A DNA stretch of 64,000 nt from CBDCNP01 sp965222425 (GTDB taxonomy: Bacteria > Acidobacteriota > Vicinamibacteria > Marinacidobacterales > DATDRI01). Shown here in pieces: positions 16,935-26,110 of the stretch (the first letter of the stretch is position 1; each line of letters opens with the position of its first letter). A program made the translations under genes and the position numbers. Below the pieces are notes generated by a model. It did no database searches, was not told the origin of the DNA, and worked only from the letters and a program-made list of their open reading frames with translations. The stretch is from contig CBDCTW010000018.1 in NCBI GenBank assembly GCA_965222425.1, positions 310,001 to 374,000 on the forward strand. The letters run 5' to 3'.

Positions 16935-18472
16935 GAGTTCACCTCGCCGATCAGCGCGTTGTAATGGCCAACACCTGGCAAGGAACGTTCGTACTTCGTG
17001 AGCTCTCCGAGCTCCACATCGCCAAGAGCCTGCGCCTGCTCACGTCGAAGAACTGATGATTCGACGAGGTGACGGATCGCCTCAGCATCCGTACAGCCGA
17101 GTTCGAGCGCTTGACTCACCGCCTCACGCAGCTTGTCGTAGCCGTGCTCGCGGCCGAGCTGCACGAGCTCGACCATCTGGCGGGTTCCTTCGAGCTTCCC
17201 GTGACGTCGATTCAGCTTGGACCACAACTCGTCGTAGCTCGTGGGCCACCGACCTTTCTCCCGCCATTGAGCGAGCGGCGTCGAGCCGGCCAACGCTCCA
17301 GGCTTCCTGACCAGAACATCCAAGTAGTGCTCGAGTTCATAAATCGACTGGCTGCGGCCGTAGCAGCGCTCGTGGCGTGCCACGACGTGGCCCTCGTGCC
17401 AGATCTCAACTTCCAACGGCAGTAGCTTGGCCACAACTCGCCGGTCCCGTTTCAACGGAGTCGAGTACCAGTTCGTGCCGACTCGAACGCAGCCTTTCTT
17501 GTTCACCTTTGCAAATCGTCGCTCCTCGATATCGAACCCCTCGACGGTCAATGGCAACAGATGCTCCCGTTCAAGCTCCATCGCTGTTCCGACAGCATGC
17601 TCCTTGCCGCTAATGTGGCGCGTCGCATCCTTGAGACAGCACGAGAGCAGATACTCGTTCAGCTCATCCCAGTTCGAAAACTCCGGTACCGGCGTCAGAT
17701 AGTTGCGCCGGAAGTAGCCGACTTCGCTTTCCACCCCGCCCTTCTCGTTGCCTCGACTCGGATTACAAAACTCCGAGTCGAATCCCCAATGGGAGCGAAA
17801 CGCCACGAATCGCTCCGTCTGCTCTCGTTGATAACCACGCAGAATCTTAGTGACCGCGAGTGACAGGTTGTCGTAGCGCATGCGGCGGAACACGCCACCA
17901 AAGAACTCGAACGCATGCTCCTGCGCTTCGAAAAATGCTTGTTGCGTCGGACGCGGATAGCCGCGATGCAACGCGCCTCCTCCCGCCATGCTTCGGACTA
18001 CGAGCGTGTGGACCTTCTCGAGCTCACCTCCGATCCGCGCGTACGCCTCGTACCAGTCCACTTGCCCTTCATCGCCCCACGCGTAGCTCTGCGGAACAAA
18101 AATCTCTGTGTCCTTCAGGCCGAGCTCGCTCTTCCGACGAGCGACGTAGCGACGTACCGTTGATTCGCCAATCTCATGCTCCGGATGCTCGGCGCGCAAC
18201 CGGGACCAGATACGACGAGCCGTATGGCGTTGCTTCCGAGGCGCTCGCTTGTCCTCCTTCAGGACCGCGTCGATGAACTCGCGTACTTCCTCAAGCTTCG
18301 GACTCGCACGCTCCGCGACTTTACGCTCCGGCGGTACCGCGCTCTCCAGCGCCTGACGCACCATCCGACGGTGTACTCCGAACTCCTTCGCCACTCCCTT
18401 TATCGTTCCTACTCCGTGCTCGTACTCGCCACGGATCTGCTCGAACAATCGCACTTTCGCACCCCTTTTCAA
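16931..18472 (-). CDS. istA: IS21 transposase IstA
   Basis: A 513-residue DDE transposase. An N-terminal HTH (TIKGVAKEFGVHRRMVRQALE) is followed by a retroviral-integrase-type core: QVDWYEAYARIGGE with the first Asp, RRMRYDNLSLAV with the second, and NEKGGVESEVGYFRRNYLTPVP with the catalytic Glu. The C-terminal Mu-type beta-barrel and a long helical end follow. Length and motifs are intact, and the element has matching target duplications, so it may be active. Confidence 0.95.
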   Translation of the reverse strand: MKRGAKVRLFEQIRGEYEHGVGTIKGVAKEFGVHRRMVRQALESAVPPERKVAERASPKLEEVREFIDAVLKEDKRAPRKQRHTARRIWSRLRAEHPEHEIGESTVRRYVARRKSELGLKDTEIFVPQSYAWGDEGQVDWYEAYARIGGELEKVHTLVVRSMAGGGALHRGYPRPTQQAFFEAQEHAFEFFGGVFRRMRYDNLSLAVTKILRGYQREQTERFVAFRSHWGFDSEFCNPSRGNEKGGVESEVGYFRRNYLTPVPEFSNWDELNEYLLSCCLKDATRHISGKEHAVGTAMELEREHLLPLTVEGFDIEERRFAKVNKKGCVRVGTNWYSTPLKRDRRVVAKLLPLEVEIWHEGHVVARHERCYGRSQSIYELEHYLDVLVRKPGALAGSTPLAQWREKGRWPTSYDELWSKLNRRHGKLEGTRQMVELVQLGREHGYDKLREAVSQALELGCTDAEAIRHLVESSVLRREQAQALGDVELGELTKYERSLPGVGHYNALIGEVNS

Positions 18473-18574
18473 CCGACCCTCCTCTCCGGGTTCTTCCCCG
18501 GCTCAGGGTATCGGTCTCGATGGGGTGGGCCAAATCAAATGAGCGAAATGGGCCAATTCAGACTAGCGAACACA

Positions 18575-18580
18575 CTTGTC
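18575..18580 (+). repeat. IS21 target-site duplication, right copy
   Basis: CTTGTC directly after the right tip of the element, identical to 16005-16010. Confidence 0.8.
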
Positions 18581-18633
18581 ACTTCCAATTGAATACAGAG
18601 CATCCACGCCACTCCATTTTGCAGGAGGATCTT

Positions 18634-19206
18634 ATGAAGAATAGGGTTTTCGCCTTTCTGATTGTCTTTAGCGCCCTCTTGTGCATTGTCGCACCCCTCG
18701 CAGCACAGGATGATGCGGGGATCTACTATCGGGAAGCTCTCTGGGACGTGAAAAGAACACACTGGAGCTCATACGAAGAGAATTTCACGAAAAATCGGAA
18801 GCCCATCCTGGACAAGCTGTTTGCCGAGGGCGTCATCACCGAATGGGCCGTGACCGCCGAGTCGATTCATGCCGAAGATGGCTACAGCCACGCGGTCTGG
18901 TGGTCGGGCAAAGACCTCGCGAGCCTTCAACGGGTGATCGACGCCTTTGACGAGCGAGACGAGCAGTTGAGCGAGGCGGAGCGTAAGAAAAGGACTGCTG
19001 AGCTCACCGGCGTCTTCGATCAAACTCGGATGCAGATCGAGCAAATACTAAAATTCACGCACGACAGACTCGGTCCCGGGATGAGAGGCAGGCTGGGCAT
19101 GAACGGGAGGTTCGAGAAGCTGCTCTATCCCGGGCTGTCGAGGAGAAGGACGCTCGAGGCCAAGCTGAAGAAAGCCCAGGACGAGCTCGACGAACTCACG
19201 ACTTGA
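18634..19206 (+). CDS. Secreted protein of unknown function
   Basis: A 190-residue protein with a clear signal peptide (MKNRVFAFLIVFSALLCIVAPLAAQ, cleavage likely after LAAQ). The mature part is helical and charged: IYYREALWDVKRTHWSSYEENFTKNRKPILDKLFAEGVITEW resembles a dimeric alpha/beta-barrel type fold seen in stress-related secreted proteins, but I cannot name the family. Residues 130-190 are rich in Arg/Lys with possible coiled coil at the end (LEAKLKKAQDELDELT). GCAGGAGG ribosome site 6 nt before ATG 18634. Confidence 0.7.
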   Translation: MKNRVFAFLIVFSALLCIVAPLAAQDDAGIYYREALWDVKRTHWSSYEENFTKNRKPILDKLFAEGVITEWAVTAESIHAEDGYSHAVWWSGKDLASLQRVIDAFDERDEQLSEAERKKRTAELTGVFDQTRMQIEQILKFTHDRLGPGMRGRLGMNGRFEKLLYPGLSRRRTLEAKLKKAQDELDELTT

Positions 19207-19249
19207 GGGCCGCCCAACGGGTTCCTCAATTCACAAAAGGAGAGAAAAA

Positions 19250-19678
19250 ATGGCAAAGACAGGAGTAGCAATCGCACCAAAGAAGGCTCAAGTGATTAAC
19301 ATCACCGACGGGAACCTCACGAAGGTTCTGAAGCGCAAGGCGGGCGAGCTGGAGTTCCAACTCGCCAAGGTCGAGAGGGAGCTGGAAGACGCGAGGGCCA
19401 AGAAGCCCGTTGACGTCGAGGGGCTCCGGAAGGCGATCGAGGCCCGGGCGGCGACGTGGCGGGAGGAACTTCGGAAGTCACCGGAGCTCGCCCGCCTCAT
19501 CCTGAAGAGGCTCGTCGGCCCGCTGAAGCTCCACGAGCAACCCCCGGCCTGGATGATCGAGCGATACGGTCCCCGGACGTTCCCCGTGCTCGACGTCGGG
19601 ACCTGGTCGGCCGAGGTCAAGCCGGAAGGTCTACTGGAAGCGGTCGGTTCACAATTAGGAAGTTCCCCCAGGCGATGA
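19250..19678 (+). CDS. Serine recombinase C-terminal tail-like fragment
   Basis: 142 residues with a good AAAGGAG ribosome site. Residues 22-95 form the coiled-coil and tail of large serine recombinases: VLKRKAGELEFQLAKVERELEDA, then ATWREELRKSPELARLILKRLVGPLKL, matching the xxWRxxLxxxxxxARxxLxxLxxGPL pattern. The catalytic resolvase domain and Recombinase domain are missing. The last residues (SQLGSSPRR) come from sequence antisense to the broken ADOP gene, so the 3' end is a deletion junction near 19660. Probably a non-functional remnant, though it could be translated. Confidence 0.5.
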   Translation: MAKTGVAIAPKKAQVINITDGNLTKVLKRKAGELEFQLAKVERELEDARAKKPVDVEGLRKAIEARAATWREELRKSPELARLILKRLVGPLKLHEQPPAWMIERYGPRTFPVLDVGTWSAEVKPEGLLEAVGSQLGSSPRR

Positions 19679-20555
19679 GAAGGACGAGCCCAACCGCCGC
19701 CTGGAGCAAGTAAAGCCCCGGCCTCGTTTGGCCGACGAAAGAGTCGAGCACGGGTTCCGCGGATACTTTCCACCCGGCGTAGGTCTCCGGGAAATCCTGC
19801 GCCAGTCGATTGCTTACGACTTGAAGGTTCGTCGCGGCTTCCTCGACAGACACGCCGGCTTCAAGCCGCCCGAAGGCGGTGTAGATCCGGAAGTGGGGGT
19901 TGGGAGGATTTTCTCCGACTCGCAACGTAACCCAGAGCTCAGGACTCGTGTCACTTCCCAGGTCGTGGCCGTAGATCTCCGGAGAAGCAACCCCAATCAC
20001 GGTGTGATCGACTCCCCCGAGGTTCAACCATCGCCCGACGACGCCGGCATCTCTGCCCAGTCGATCGATCCAGAATCGGTGGCTCAGAACGGTGAGTGGA
20101 AGGCTATCGGCGTTTCCGTCTTCCGGGCCGAAGAATCTGCCTACGGCCGGTCGAACGCCAAATAGGTCGAAGTAGTTCGCCGACACGACTCCATGACTGA
20201 CCTGCTCGTTCCACTGGCTCGTCCGCCACATGACACCGAAATAGGTCGAGAACGCGACATCGGAGAACGTTTCGTTTTCGTCTTGCCACTTGCGGGCCTC
20301 CAAAATGGAAGTCCAATCAAGATGCCCTTCGGCCTCGTTGAGAGGAAGGATGCGCACGAGCCGGTCCGGGTCGTTGTATGGCAGAGGTCGCAGCAAGACG
20401 GAGTAGACGATGCTGAAGACCAGAGTGGTGGCGGAGATACCCAGGGCTAGGACGAGGACGACTCCCAGGGCGAAGCCAGGCGCTCTGCGGAGTCTTCGGG
20501 AAGCATAGCGAATATCGTCCGAGAGAAATCTCACGATGTCACCGTCGAGGTGCAA
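19617..20555 (-). pseudogene. ADOP-type ABC permease, N-terminal fragment
   Basis: 312 codons of the N-terminal half of an acidobacterial duplicated orphan permease (MacB/FtsX fold, normally about 800 residues). It contains DDIRYASRRLRRAPGFALGVVLVLALGI and the first helix, SIVYSVLLRPLPYNDPDRLVRI, the periplasmic MacB_PCD domain (VSANYFDLFGVRPAVGRFF, LTVLSHRFWIDRLG), and the start of the second helix (LLQAAVGLVLLIAW). There the family sequence (normally LLIACANVANLLL) breaks off near 19670 and joins the recombinase tail. Three further helices and the second half are lost. Start codon uncertain (TTG 20555 or GTG 20534). Confidence 0.85.
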
Positions 20556-20680
20556 TAACTATACCGCGTGGGACCATCATGAACCGCCGAGAATCGCGAA
20601 GGACAGCGTCGCCGACCTTGCTTGGTGTCCGCGAAAGGGACGACAAGCTTCCGGAATCGAACAGCGATGCGGACACATCT

Positions 20681-20710
20681 TTGACAGCCACTGCGGCACC
20701 GGGGTATAAG
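20681..20710 (+). promoter_or_regulatory. Promoter of the P450-hydrolase pair
   Basis: TTGACA (20681-20686), 18-nt spacer, TATAAG (20705-20710), with a predicted start near 20717 and the P450 ATG at 20742 behind a CGGAGA ribosome site. Confidence 0.6.
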
Positions 20711-20741
20711 GAGGGCCTCACTCGCCTGAACGGAGACACTA

Positions 20742-21959
20742 ATGTCCCGGCCCGTCGCGTTCGATTTGAAACAGCTCGAGCGGCTCGCCGATCCCCATCC
20801 TTTGTATCAGAGGATGCGCGAGGCGGATCCCGTTCACTGGTCGGAGGAGTTTCAAGCATGGTTCGCGACAGGCTATCCGGAAGTGTCGGAGGCGTTGCTC
20901 AATCCTCACCTGAGCAATGCGCGAACCTCTTGCGTTCCCGACCGCATCAAGGCGATTGACCCCGACCTTTTCAAAGACTATCGGCGTGTCATGAGCAAGG
21001 CTTTGTTCATGACCGATCCGCCCGAGCATACTCGGTTGCGTCGGCAGTCTTGGGAAGCCTTTGCTCCCGCCGCGGTCGAACGCTGGCGTCCCGCGATTCA
21101 ACGCGTGGTCGATGACTGTTTGGATCGAGTCGAGGCCGCGGGCCGCATCGATCTCGTCAAGGATTTCGCAGAGGTGATTCCGGCAACCGTCTTGGGCGAG
21201 ATGTTGGAAGTGCCCACGTCGGATCAACAGCTGTTCCGCGAGAGTGGAGTCGCGGTGGCCACGCTGTTTAGGGCCCCCACCCGCGACATCGAAGCCAAGG
21301 CAAAGGCCGCCAATGATGGAACGCTTGCGCTGGAACGCTACTTTCTAGAATTGATTCCGGAGCGGCGCCGGCAACGCGGTAGGGATCTGGTCTCCTTCTT
21401 GATCAACAAAGTAGAAACCGGTGAGATGAGTGAAGAGGAGTTGGCAGCACAGTGCGTGTCGTTCCTGGCCGCCGGGATCGTCACCACTGCGGAACAGCTA
21501 GGCAACGGGGCGTACTGTTTCATGACTCATCCGTCGGAAACGGAAGCTCTGCGGTCGGACGACTCACTCATTGCAGGGGCCGCTCAAGAGGTGCTGCGTT
21601 ACGCGGCGGGCGGGTTCATCTTCAAAGTGGCGACCGAGCAAACCGTGATCGCCGGGAGGACTGTCGAGCCCGAGCAGATCGTCTACATCGGCTTGGCTTC
21701 GGCCGATCGTGATGCTCGTGTCTTCGAGAATCCACATCGTTTCGATATCAAACGCGAGAATGCCGGGCGGCATCTCGCCTTTGGTTTGGGGCGCCATACG
21801 TGTACCGGCTCCGCTCTCGCGACGGCCGAGCTAGAAATCGCCTTCCAGACTCTTTTCCGGCGGTTCCCGAAACTGCGCCTCGACGAGAGCCGCGAGCTTC
21901 CGATGAAATGGGAAGCTTTCTCACCAAGGCTTTACACGTCGCTGCCCGCTCTGCTGTGA
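20742..21959 (+). CDS. Cytochrome P450
   Basis: A 405-residue soluble bacterial P450. The haem-binding loop is FGLGRHTCTGSALATAE with the ligand Cys; the I-helix oxygen motif is AAGIVTTAEQ (AGxxTT-like); the K-helix ExxR is in EVLRYAAGGF. TDPPEHTRLRR is the C-helix region. It uses external redox partners to insert oxygen in an unknown substrate. 17 bp separate it from an alpha/beta hydrolase gene, and a ferredoxin is encoded 18 kb away. Substrate cannot be deduced. Confidence 0.95.
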   Translation: MSRPVAFDLKQLERLADPHPLYQRMREADPVHWSEEFQAWFATGYPEVSEALLNPHLSNARTSCVPDRIKAIDPDLFKDYRRVMSKALFMTDPPEHTRLRRQSWEAFAPAAVERWRPAIQRVVDDCLDRVEAAGRIDLVKDFAEVIPATVLGEMLEVPTSDQQLFRESGVAVATLFRAPTRDIEAKAKAANDGTLALERYFLELIPERRRQRGRDLVSFLINKVETGEMSEEELAAQCVSFLAAGIVTTAEQLGNGAYCFMTHPSETEALRSDDSLIAGAAQEVLRYAAGGFIFKVATEQTVIAGRTVEPEQIVYIGLASADRDARVFENPHRFDIKRENAGRHLAFGLGRHTCTGSALATAELEIAFQTLFRRFPKLRLDESRELPMKWEAFSPRLYTSLPALL

Positions 21960-21976
21960 CGCGGGTCGGAGGAAAG

Positions 21977-22774
21977 ATGGCCAGAACGGCGACGCCCGAT
22001 GGAGCGGAGATCTACTACGTGGCCCGCGGAGAAGGGCCACCCATCCTCTTCGTGCACGGTTGGATGGGCAATCATCGATCCTGGGATCGTCAGTTCCACG
22101 CGCTCCAAGGACGTTACCGCTGCGTAGCGCTCGATTTGCGTGGGATGGGACAGTCCGAAAAAGGCGACTGGGCGTACACCTTCGAAGAGTTCGGCTCCGA
22201 TGTTCAGCACCTGATCAAGAGCCTCGCTTTGAAGGACGTAACGCTGGTGGGACGCTCGATGGGCGTGAGCGTCTCGCTAAGCTACCTCGAGCAGTTCCAA
22301 GACGATGGCGATGTCTCCCGCGTGGTGCTGGTGACCGGTCCCATCAAGTTGACTAACTCCGCGGACTGGGAGCTCGGCATCGAGGAAGAGGAGTGCATGA
22401 ACTATATCAACGGCGTCGCGGACGATCCCTTGAACGGACGATGGCGGTTCGCCGAGGCGTGTCTGCACAACCCAACCCCGGCGGAAGTACAAAGCGGCTA
22501 CCAAACCACACTTCAAACTCCTCTCGACATCGCGATGAAAGCGGTACGAAACCAGCTGAAGCTCGATCATCGAGATGTGTTGAAGAGCTTGCGTATTCCT
22601 TGTCTGGCCGTTTACGCCGGCCACGATTTTTATCCGCTCGCGCTCGGCGAGTACATCGCGAAAACCGCACCCAAGGGTCGCTCGGTCCTCCTAGAGGACG
22701 ACGGCCACGCCGTCCCGCTGCAGAACCCCGAGGTCTTCAACGACCTGCTGATCGAGTTCATGGAGTCGTCCTGA
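21977..22774 (+). CDS. Alpha/beta hydrolase
   Basis: A 265-residue hydrolase. PPILFVHGWMGNHRSWD gives the oxyanion-hole HG motif, VTLVGRSMGVSVSLSY the nucleophile elbow GxSxG (Ser in GRSMG), AVYAGHDFYPL the acid, and LEDDGHAVPLQNPE the catalytic His. The frame is open upstream within the P450 gene, but the ATG at 21977 has GGAGGAAAG before it. Probably co-transcribed with the P450, acting on the same compound. The 3' end overlaps the convergent permease gene by 17 bp. Confidence 0.9.
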   Translation: MARTATPDGAEIYYVARGEGPPILFVHGWMGNHRSWDRQFHALQGRYRCVALDLRGMGQSEKGDWAYTFEEFGSDVQHLIKSLALKDVTLVGRSMGVSVSLSYLEQFQDDGDVSRVVLVTGPIKLTNSADWELGIEEEECMNYINGVADDPLNGRWRFAEACLHNPTPAEVQSGYQTTLQTPLDIAMKAVRNQLKLDHRDVLKSLRIPCLAVYAGHDFYPLALGEYIAKTAPKGRSVLLEDDGHAVPLQNPEVFNDLLIEFMESS

Positions 22775-24014
22775 GGCCGCTCCGTTTCCTACCCCTCATT
22801 CCTGCCACGTAGACCCCGGCGGTAACGACGATAGATGTTACCGGTTGAATCGTTTCCGGCGGTGCCAGTCGCCCGGCGACAATTCCGCAGGCCAGAGCTA
22901 CGATAGCGACCCAATTCACGGCCGAGCCCTCCATGCCCTCGAGTCTTCGTCGTCGAAACACGAAGTGGTCCGCGATCAGCAGCCCCACCAACGGTGCAAA
23001 GATGGTACCCAAGAGAATCAACCACTGGGTAAAGTGTTGGGTCAATCGGAGGCTTGCGATGGCGGTTCCGACGGCACCGAGTAGCAGAGTATTCAGCCAG
23101 CGGGGCCACTTCGGGAAAACGTTGGTGAGGGCCAACCCCCCAGAGTAGAGAACTTTGTCACTCGTCGTCCAGGTGGCGAGCCCGATGACGACGAGCGCTC
23201 CGACACCCAAGCCAAGCGACTGAACGCCCAGGATCGGATTGGCCTCGCCCGTCGCGAGCGCGGAGATCGCTCCGAGAGCCATCATGAATGCGGCGACCGG
23301 GGCCACGCTGAGCGAGCCTATCCAGACCGACCGATGATCACGGGAGTACCGCGCAAAGTCGGCAGCCGTAAACGCGCTTCCCATCTGGGAGGACAGCACG
23401 ATATTGACCGCACCCAGAAACGATAGCGGTCCCAGTCCCGGTCTCGACAGGATGTCGGGCAACGAGTGGTTGGACGCAATTCTGAAGAGCAATAAGACCG
23501 ACAAGACCAGTAGAAGCGGAACGGCTACGGCGGCCAGCTTTTGGATCCAGTTGAAACCGATGATGGCGACGAAAGCGTTCGCCGCCCCCATGATAACGAT
23601 GAAGACGATGAGCGGCGCGGATTGTCCGGTCAGCGTGCGAAGCACACCTTGCAATGCCATCGCCGCCAACTCGGTGTGAACCGCAAACCAGCCGGTCGAC
23701 GATACCAGAATCGCGAGCGAGGGGAGCCACGTTCCCGACGGATAGCCCAGAGAAGCTCTCGTCAGGACCGGCGTGGGAAGACCATGGTCTGTCCCCGGGT
23801 ACGCGGCCACGGAGGAGATCGCGAAGGCGAGACCATTGCCGAGAAGCCCGGCGAGGACTGCCTGTGGGAGCGATAACCCCGGGACGAACGCGCCGCCCAC
23901 GAGCATCATGGGCAGGCAAATGTTGACTCCCGAATAGAGTGTGAAGAACGCGAACCAACCCTGCCGGCGAGATTCTAGAGGTACGGGGTCGTTTCCGTGT
24001 GTTTCGACCTCCAT
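22758..24014 (-). CDS. NCS1 family cytosine/purine permease
   Basis: A 418-residue protein with about 12 transmembrane helices. FFTLYSGVNICLPMMLVGGAFVPGLSL, AAYPGTDHGLPTPVLTRASLGYPSGTWLP and LVSSTGWFAVHTELAA match the CodB-like branch of nucleobase:cation symporter-1 proteins, as does ADFARYSRDHRSVWIG. Predicted to import cytosine or a related base with H+ or Na+. No deaminase gene is adjacent. The short region upstream (24015-24097) leads into the IS256 element. Confidence 0.88.
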   Translation of the reverse strand: MEVETHGNDPVPLESRRQGWFAFFTLYSGVNICLPMMLVGGAFVPGLSLPQAVLAGLLGNGLAFAISSVAAYPGTDHGLPTPVLTRASLGYPSGTWLPSLAILVSSTGWFAVHTELAAMALQGVLRTLTGQSAPLIVFIVIMGAANAFVAIIGFNWIQKLAAVAVPLLLVLSVLLLFRIASNHSLPDILSRPGLGPLSFLGAVNIVLSSQMGSAFTAADFARYSRDHRSVWIGSLSVAPVAAFMMALGAISALATGEANPILGVQSLGLGVGALVVIGLATWTTSDKVLYSGGLALTNVFPKWPRWLNTLLLGAVGTAIASLRLTQHFTQWLILLGTIFAPLVGLLIADHFVFRRRRLEGMEGSAVNWVAIVALACGIVAGRLAPPETIQPVTSIVVTAGVYVAGMRGRKRSGLRTTP

Positions 24015-24097
24015 CGAGTAGCGGCCTAGTCGTAGGAGACGAAGATGTTAATCATGGGCATCTGGTTTCCTTCTGCACCCTCGATGGGAGCATACCC

Positions 24098-25499
24098 GGG
24101 TCAAGTCTTAATTTTCCTGTCAAATCTCCGTACGGTTCCCCGCGCTCGGTTAAGCTGCTGATTCCTCCGACGTGCCTTGCGGGAGAAGCTCGTTGCGAAG
24201 CTCCTCGACTTTCCTAGCGGCGAAGACATCCATCCTCACGCCGCGCCATTTGTTTGCGACGGCCAAGAGCACAGCGAACGAGAGTTTCATCGCGGCCTCC
24301 TCGGTGAAGAAGTGAGGAATGACCTTTGTGCGACGTTTGTGCTCTCCGAACGTGCGCTCAAGTAGATTCGACGTGCGAAGCCTTTTGTGATGCGCCGCAG
24401 GAAGGCGTAGCGCCTGAAGACACGCTTCGAGGGTCTCTTCCATGCACTTCATCGCGCTCGGGAATCGTTGACGGTACCGAGCGATCACCTCCCGACCCTT
24501 CTTCAGCCCTTGCTCGTAGCTGTTCGCATGGAACGACTCAAGGATGGCCGCCTTGAGTTCGTCGCGCACTTCCTTCGGAGCCTTGCCCAGGATGTTCTCG
24601 AGGCGGTGCTTCTGGCAACGTTGCTTGAGGCTTCGAGGGAAGACCTCTGCGATCGCTTTGAGCACTCCAGGATTCCCGTCCGTCACGATGAGCAACGGCT
24701 CCCTCATTCCTCGGGCCACCATCTCCTGCAAGAACCCCTTCCAGTTCTCGTAGGATTCTCGGTTGCCGACACCGATATGAAGAAGAACTCGCGTCCCATC
24801 AGCGCGATAGCCGGTCGCAACGAGGATGGGCTCTTTCCTCTCCGCTCCTTGGTGGTAGCGCAGGTACGTGCCGTCGAGCTCGAGATACAACAGCTTCTCG
24901 TTCGAGAGATCCCGTTTTCGAAACGCCTCGAAATCCTCCGACAGACACCGTGTGACCCGGCTCACCACCGACTTCGAGACACCCGTGCCGCTCAGCACGT
25001 CCGCGAACGTCGCCTCAATGTCACGCGTCGACATCCCGTGGACGTACATCCGCGCGATCAGTTCATCGAATTTCTCGGTCCGGCTCACGTAGGCGTCGAG
25101 AATTTTTGACTGAAACACCTTCTCTGTTTCTCGTACCTGCGGCACTTGCACCGTTACCGCTCCCTCGCCCGTGAGGACCCGATGCGACTCATACCCGTTG
25201 CGTCGTCCCTTCTCCTTCGTCGTTGCCGGAGCGTTCTCATAGTAGTTTCGACCCAACGCCTCCGTCACCTCGCGCTCCAACGCATATTGAAGCATCATCT
25301 GAGCTCCCGACCGGACGATCTCCGAGAGATTCATCTCCCCAAATACCAGTTGTTCCTCGAACTGCTTGAGCAATCGCTGACTCGGTAGTACCTTTCCCAT
25401 GATGTATGGTTCTCCTTTTCTGTCCCCATGACGGGGACGGGTTTGAGCTTGGGGAACCATACATCGTTTTTCTTTGACAGGAATCTTAAGACATCACCC
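24098..25499. mobile_element. IS256 family insertion sequence
   Basis: The transposase is flanked by imperfect inverted repeats sharing GGGT-x-A-x-GTCTTAA-xx-TTCCTGTCAAA (left 24098-24121, right 25475-25499). The 6 bp ATACCC at 24092-24097 recurs directly at 25500-25505, consistent with a target duplication, though IS256 elements usually make 8-9 bp. Further inward both ends share GGTTCCCC. It sits in the wreck of an efflux locus. Confidence 0.82.
24150..25400 (-). CDS. IS256 family (mutator) transposase
   Basis: A 416-residue transposase from ATG 25400 (20 extra codons are open upstream). Family features in order: FGEMNLSEIVRSGAQMMLQYALEREVTEALGR, YESHRVLTGEGAVTVQVPQVRE, KFDELIARMYVHGMSTRDIEATFADVLSGTGVSKSVVSR, the catalytic YLELDGTYLRY, LLIVTDGNPGVLKAIAEVFPRSLKQRCQKHRLENIL with the CxxH signature, and RTSNLLERTFGEHKRRTKVIPHF with the catalytic Glu. 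Intact. Confidence 0.95.
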   Translation of the reverse strand: MGKVLPSQRLLKQFEEQLVFGEMNLSEIVRSGAQMMLQYALEREVTEALGRNYYENAPATTKEKGRRNGYESHRVLTGEGAVTVQVPQVRETEKVFQSKILDAYVSRTEKFDELIARMYVHGMSTRDIEATFADVLSGTGVSKSVVSRVTRCLSEDFEAFRKRDLSNEKLLYLELDGTYLRYHQGAERKEPILVATGYRADGTRVLLHIGVGNRESYENWKGFLQEMVARGMREPLLIVTDGNPGVLKAIAEVFPRSLKQRCQKHRLENILGKAPKEVRDELKAAILESFHANSYEQGLKKGREVIARYRQRFPSAMKCMEETLEACLQALRLPAAHHKRLRTSNLLERTFGEHKRRTKVIPHFFTEEAAMKLSFAVLLAVANKWRGVRMDVFAARKVEELRNELLPQGTSEESAA

Positions 25500-25521
25500 A
25501 TACCCGCTGCCGGCTCGGTTC

Positions 25522-25705
25522 TCAAAAATGCCATGGCCAATTGAGCTGAATGTAACCGTCCTTCCGAATCCCGTGGAGAAAGACATCCTCTCGCGGTACA
25601 CCAACGAACGTTCTTGCTTCGACATCCAGAGTCCAGCTGTCCCCAAAACGACGGCTCGCCCCGACGTGGATGAAGCTCGCACCGGTGTCCCGGTCGACGG
25701 AGGCG
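25522..25705 (-). pseudogene. C-terminal fragment of an outer-membrane beta-barrel protein
   Basis: In a different frame from the RND remnant, about 60 codons read DASVDRDTGASFIHVG, RRFGDSWTLDVEART, EDVFLHG and finish with RKDGYIQLNWPWHF before TGA at 25522-25524. The alternating pattern and terminal Phe mark the last beta strands of an outer-membrane protein, of the kind usually encoded beside MMPL/RND transporters. Its 5' part is deleted, with the junction near 25700. Confidence 0.6.
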
Positions 25706-26060
25706 TCAAGGAGAGGTCGGCCCAGCCGGCAATTCCGAGCGCGCTGGTCACCGACAGCGCTATGACACCTAAGGTGGGGATAGTCGCTGAAACTGAGCGG
25801 AGAAGGAGGACGATGGTGAGAGTGATCACCAGGTACATCGTCGGAACGAGCGTTGCCATGTCCTTCATGGCTGATTCTTGAAAGGCGTTGTTGAGCATCG
25901 CCATCCCGGTGATGTTATCGCGACCAAAGAACACCCGATACTCGTCGATGAATCCGAGCCGTCGAGCTCCGGCGGTGGCCAAGAAGGAGAGTGCGAGGAC
26001 CGAGACTAGGACCGGCCATCGCCATTTGACCACCCAGCGGCCGTAGCGTTCGGCTCTCAC
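25680..26060 (-). pseudogene. RND/MMPL transporter fragments joined by deletion
   Basis: From a GTG at 26060 the frame reads VRAERYGRWVVKWRWPVLV and a first membrane helix, then GFIDEYRVFFGRDN, typical of MMPL-type RND N-termini. It jumps to a distant internal part (FQESAMKDMATLVPTMYLVITLTIVLLLRS, TLGVIALSVTSALGIAGW). Most of the about 800-residue protein is missing. The same frame runs on to 25494 over the outer-membrane fragment. Non-functional. Confidence 0.7.
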
Positions 26061-26084
26061 CAAGTGGGTACTGTCTTCACTAAC

Positions 26085-26110
26085 ATACCAACCGGTATGC
26101 ATGTTGGTAT
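26085..26110 (-). promoter_or_regulatory. Relic operator of the TetR-like regulator
   Basis: ATACCAAC (26085-26092) and GTTGGTAT (26103-26110) form an inverted repeat with a CGGTATGCAT centre, just upstream of the RND start codon. CATACCaacCGGTATG inside it is a second, overlapping palindrome. Position and form fit a TetR-family binding site. Confidence 0.4.

Larger units (their letters stand above)
16011..18574. mobile_element. Complete IS21 family insertion sequence
   Basis: A 2,564-bp element holding istA and istB on the minus strand. Both ends begin TGTGTT(T/C)G and carry two copies of a TGGCCCA/TTTGGCCCACCC-type internal repeat (left 16011-16063, right 18526-18574), the multiple terminal repeats typical of IS21. 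The 6-bp CTTGTC at 16005-16010 is repeated exactly at 18575-18580, the expected short target duplication. The insertion is intergenic, between rtcB and a secreted-protein gene, and looks recent. Confidence 0.92.
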
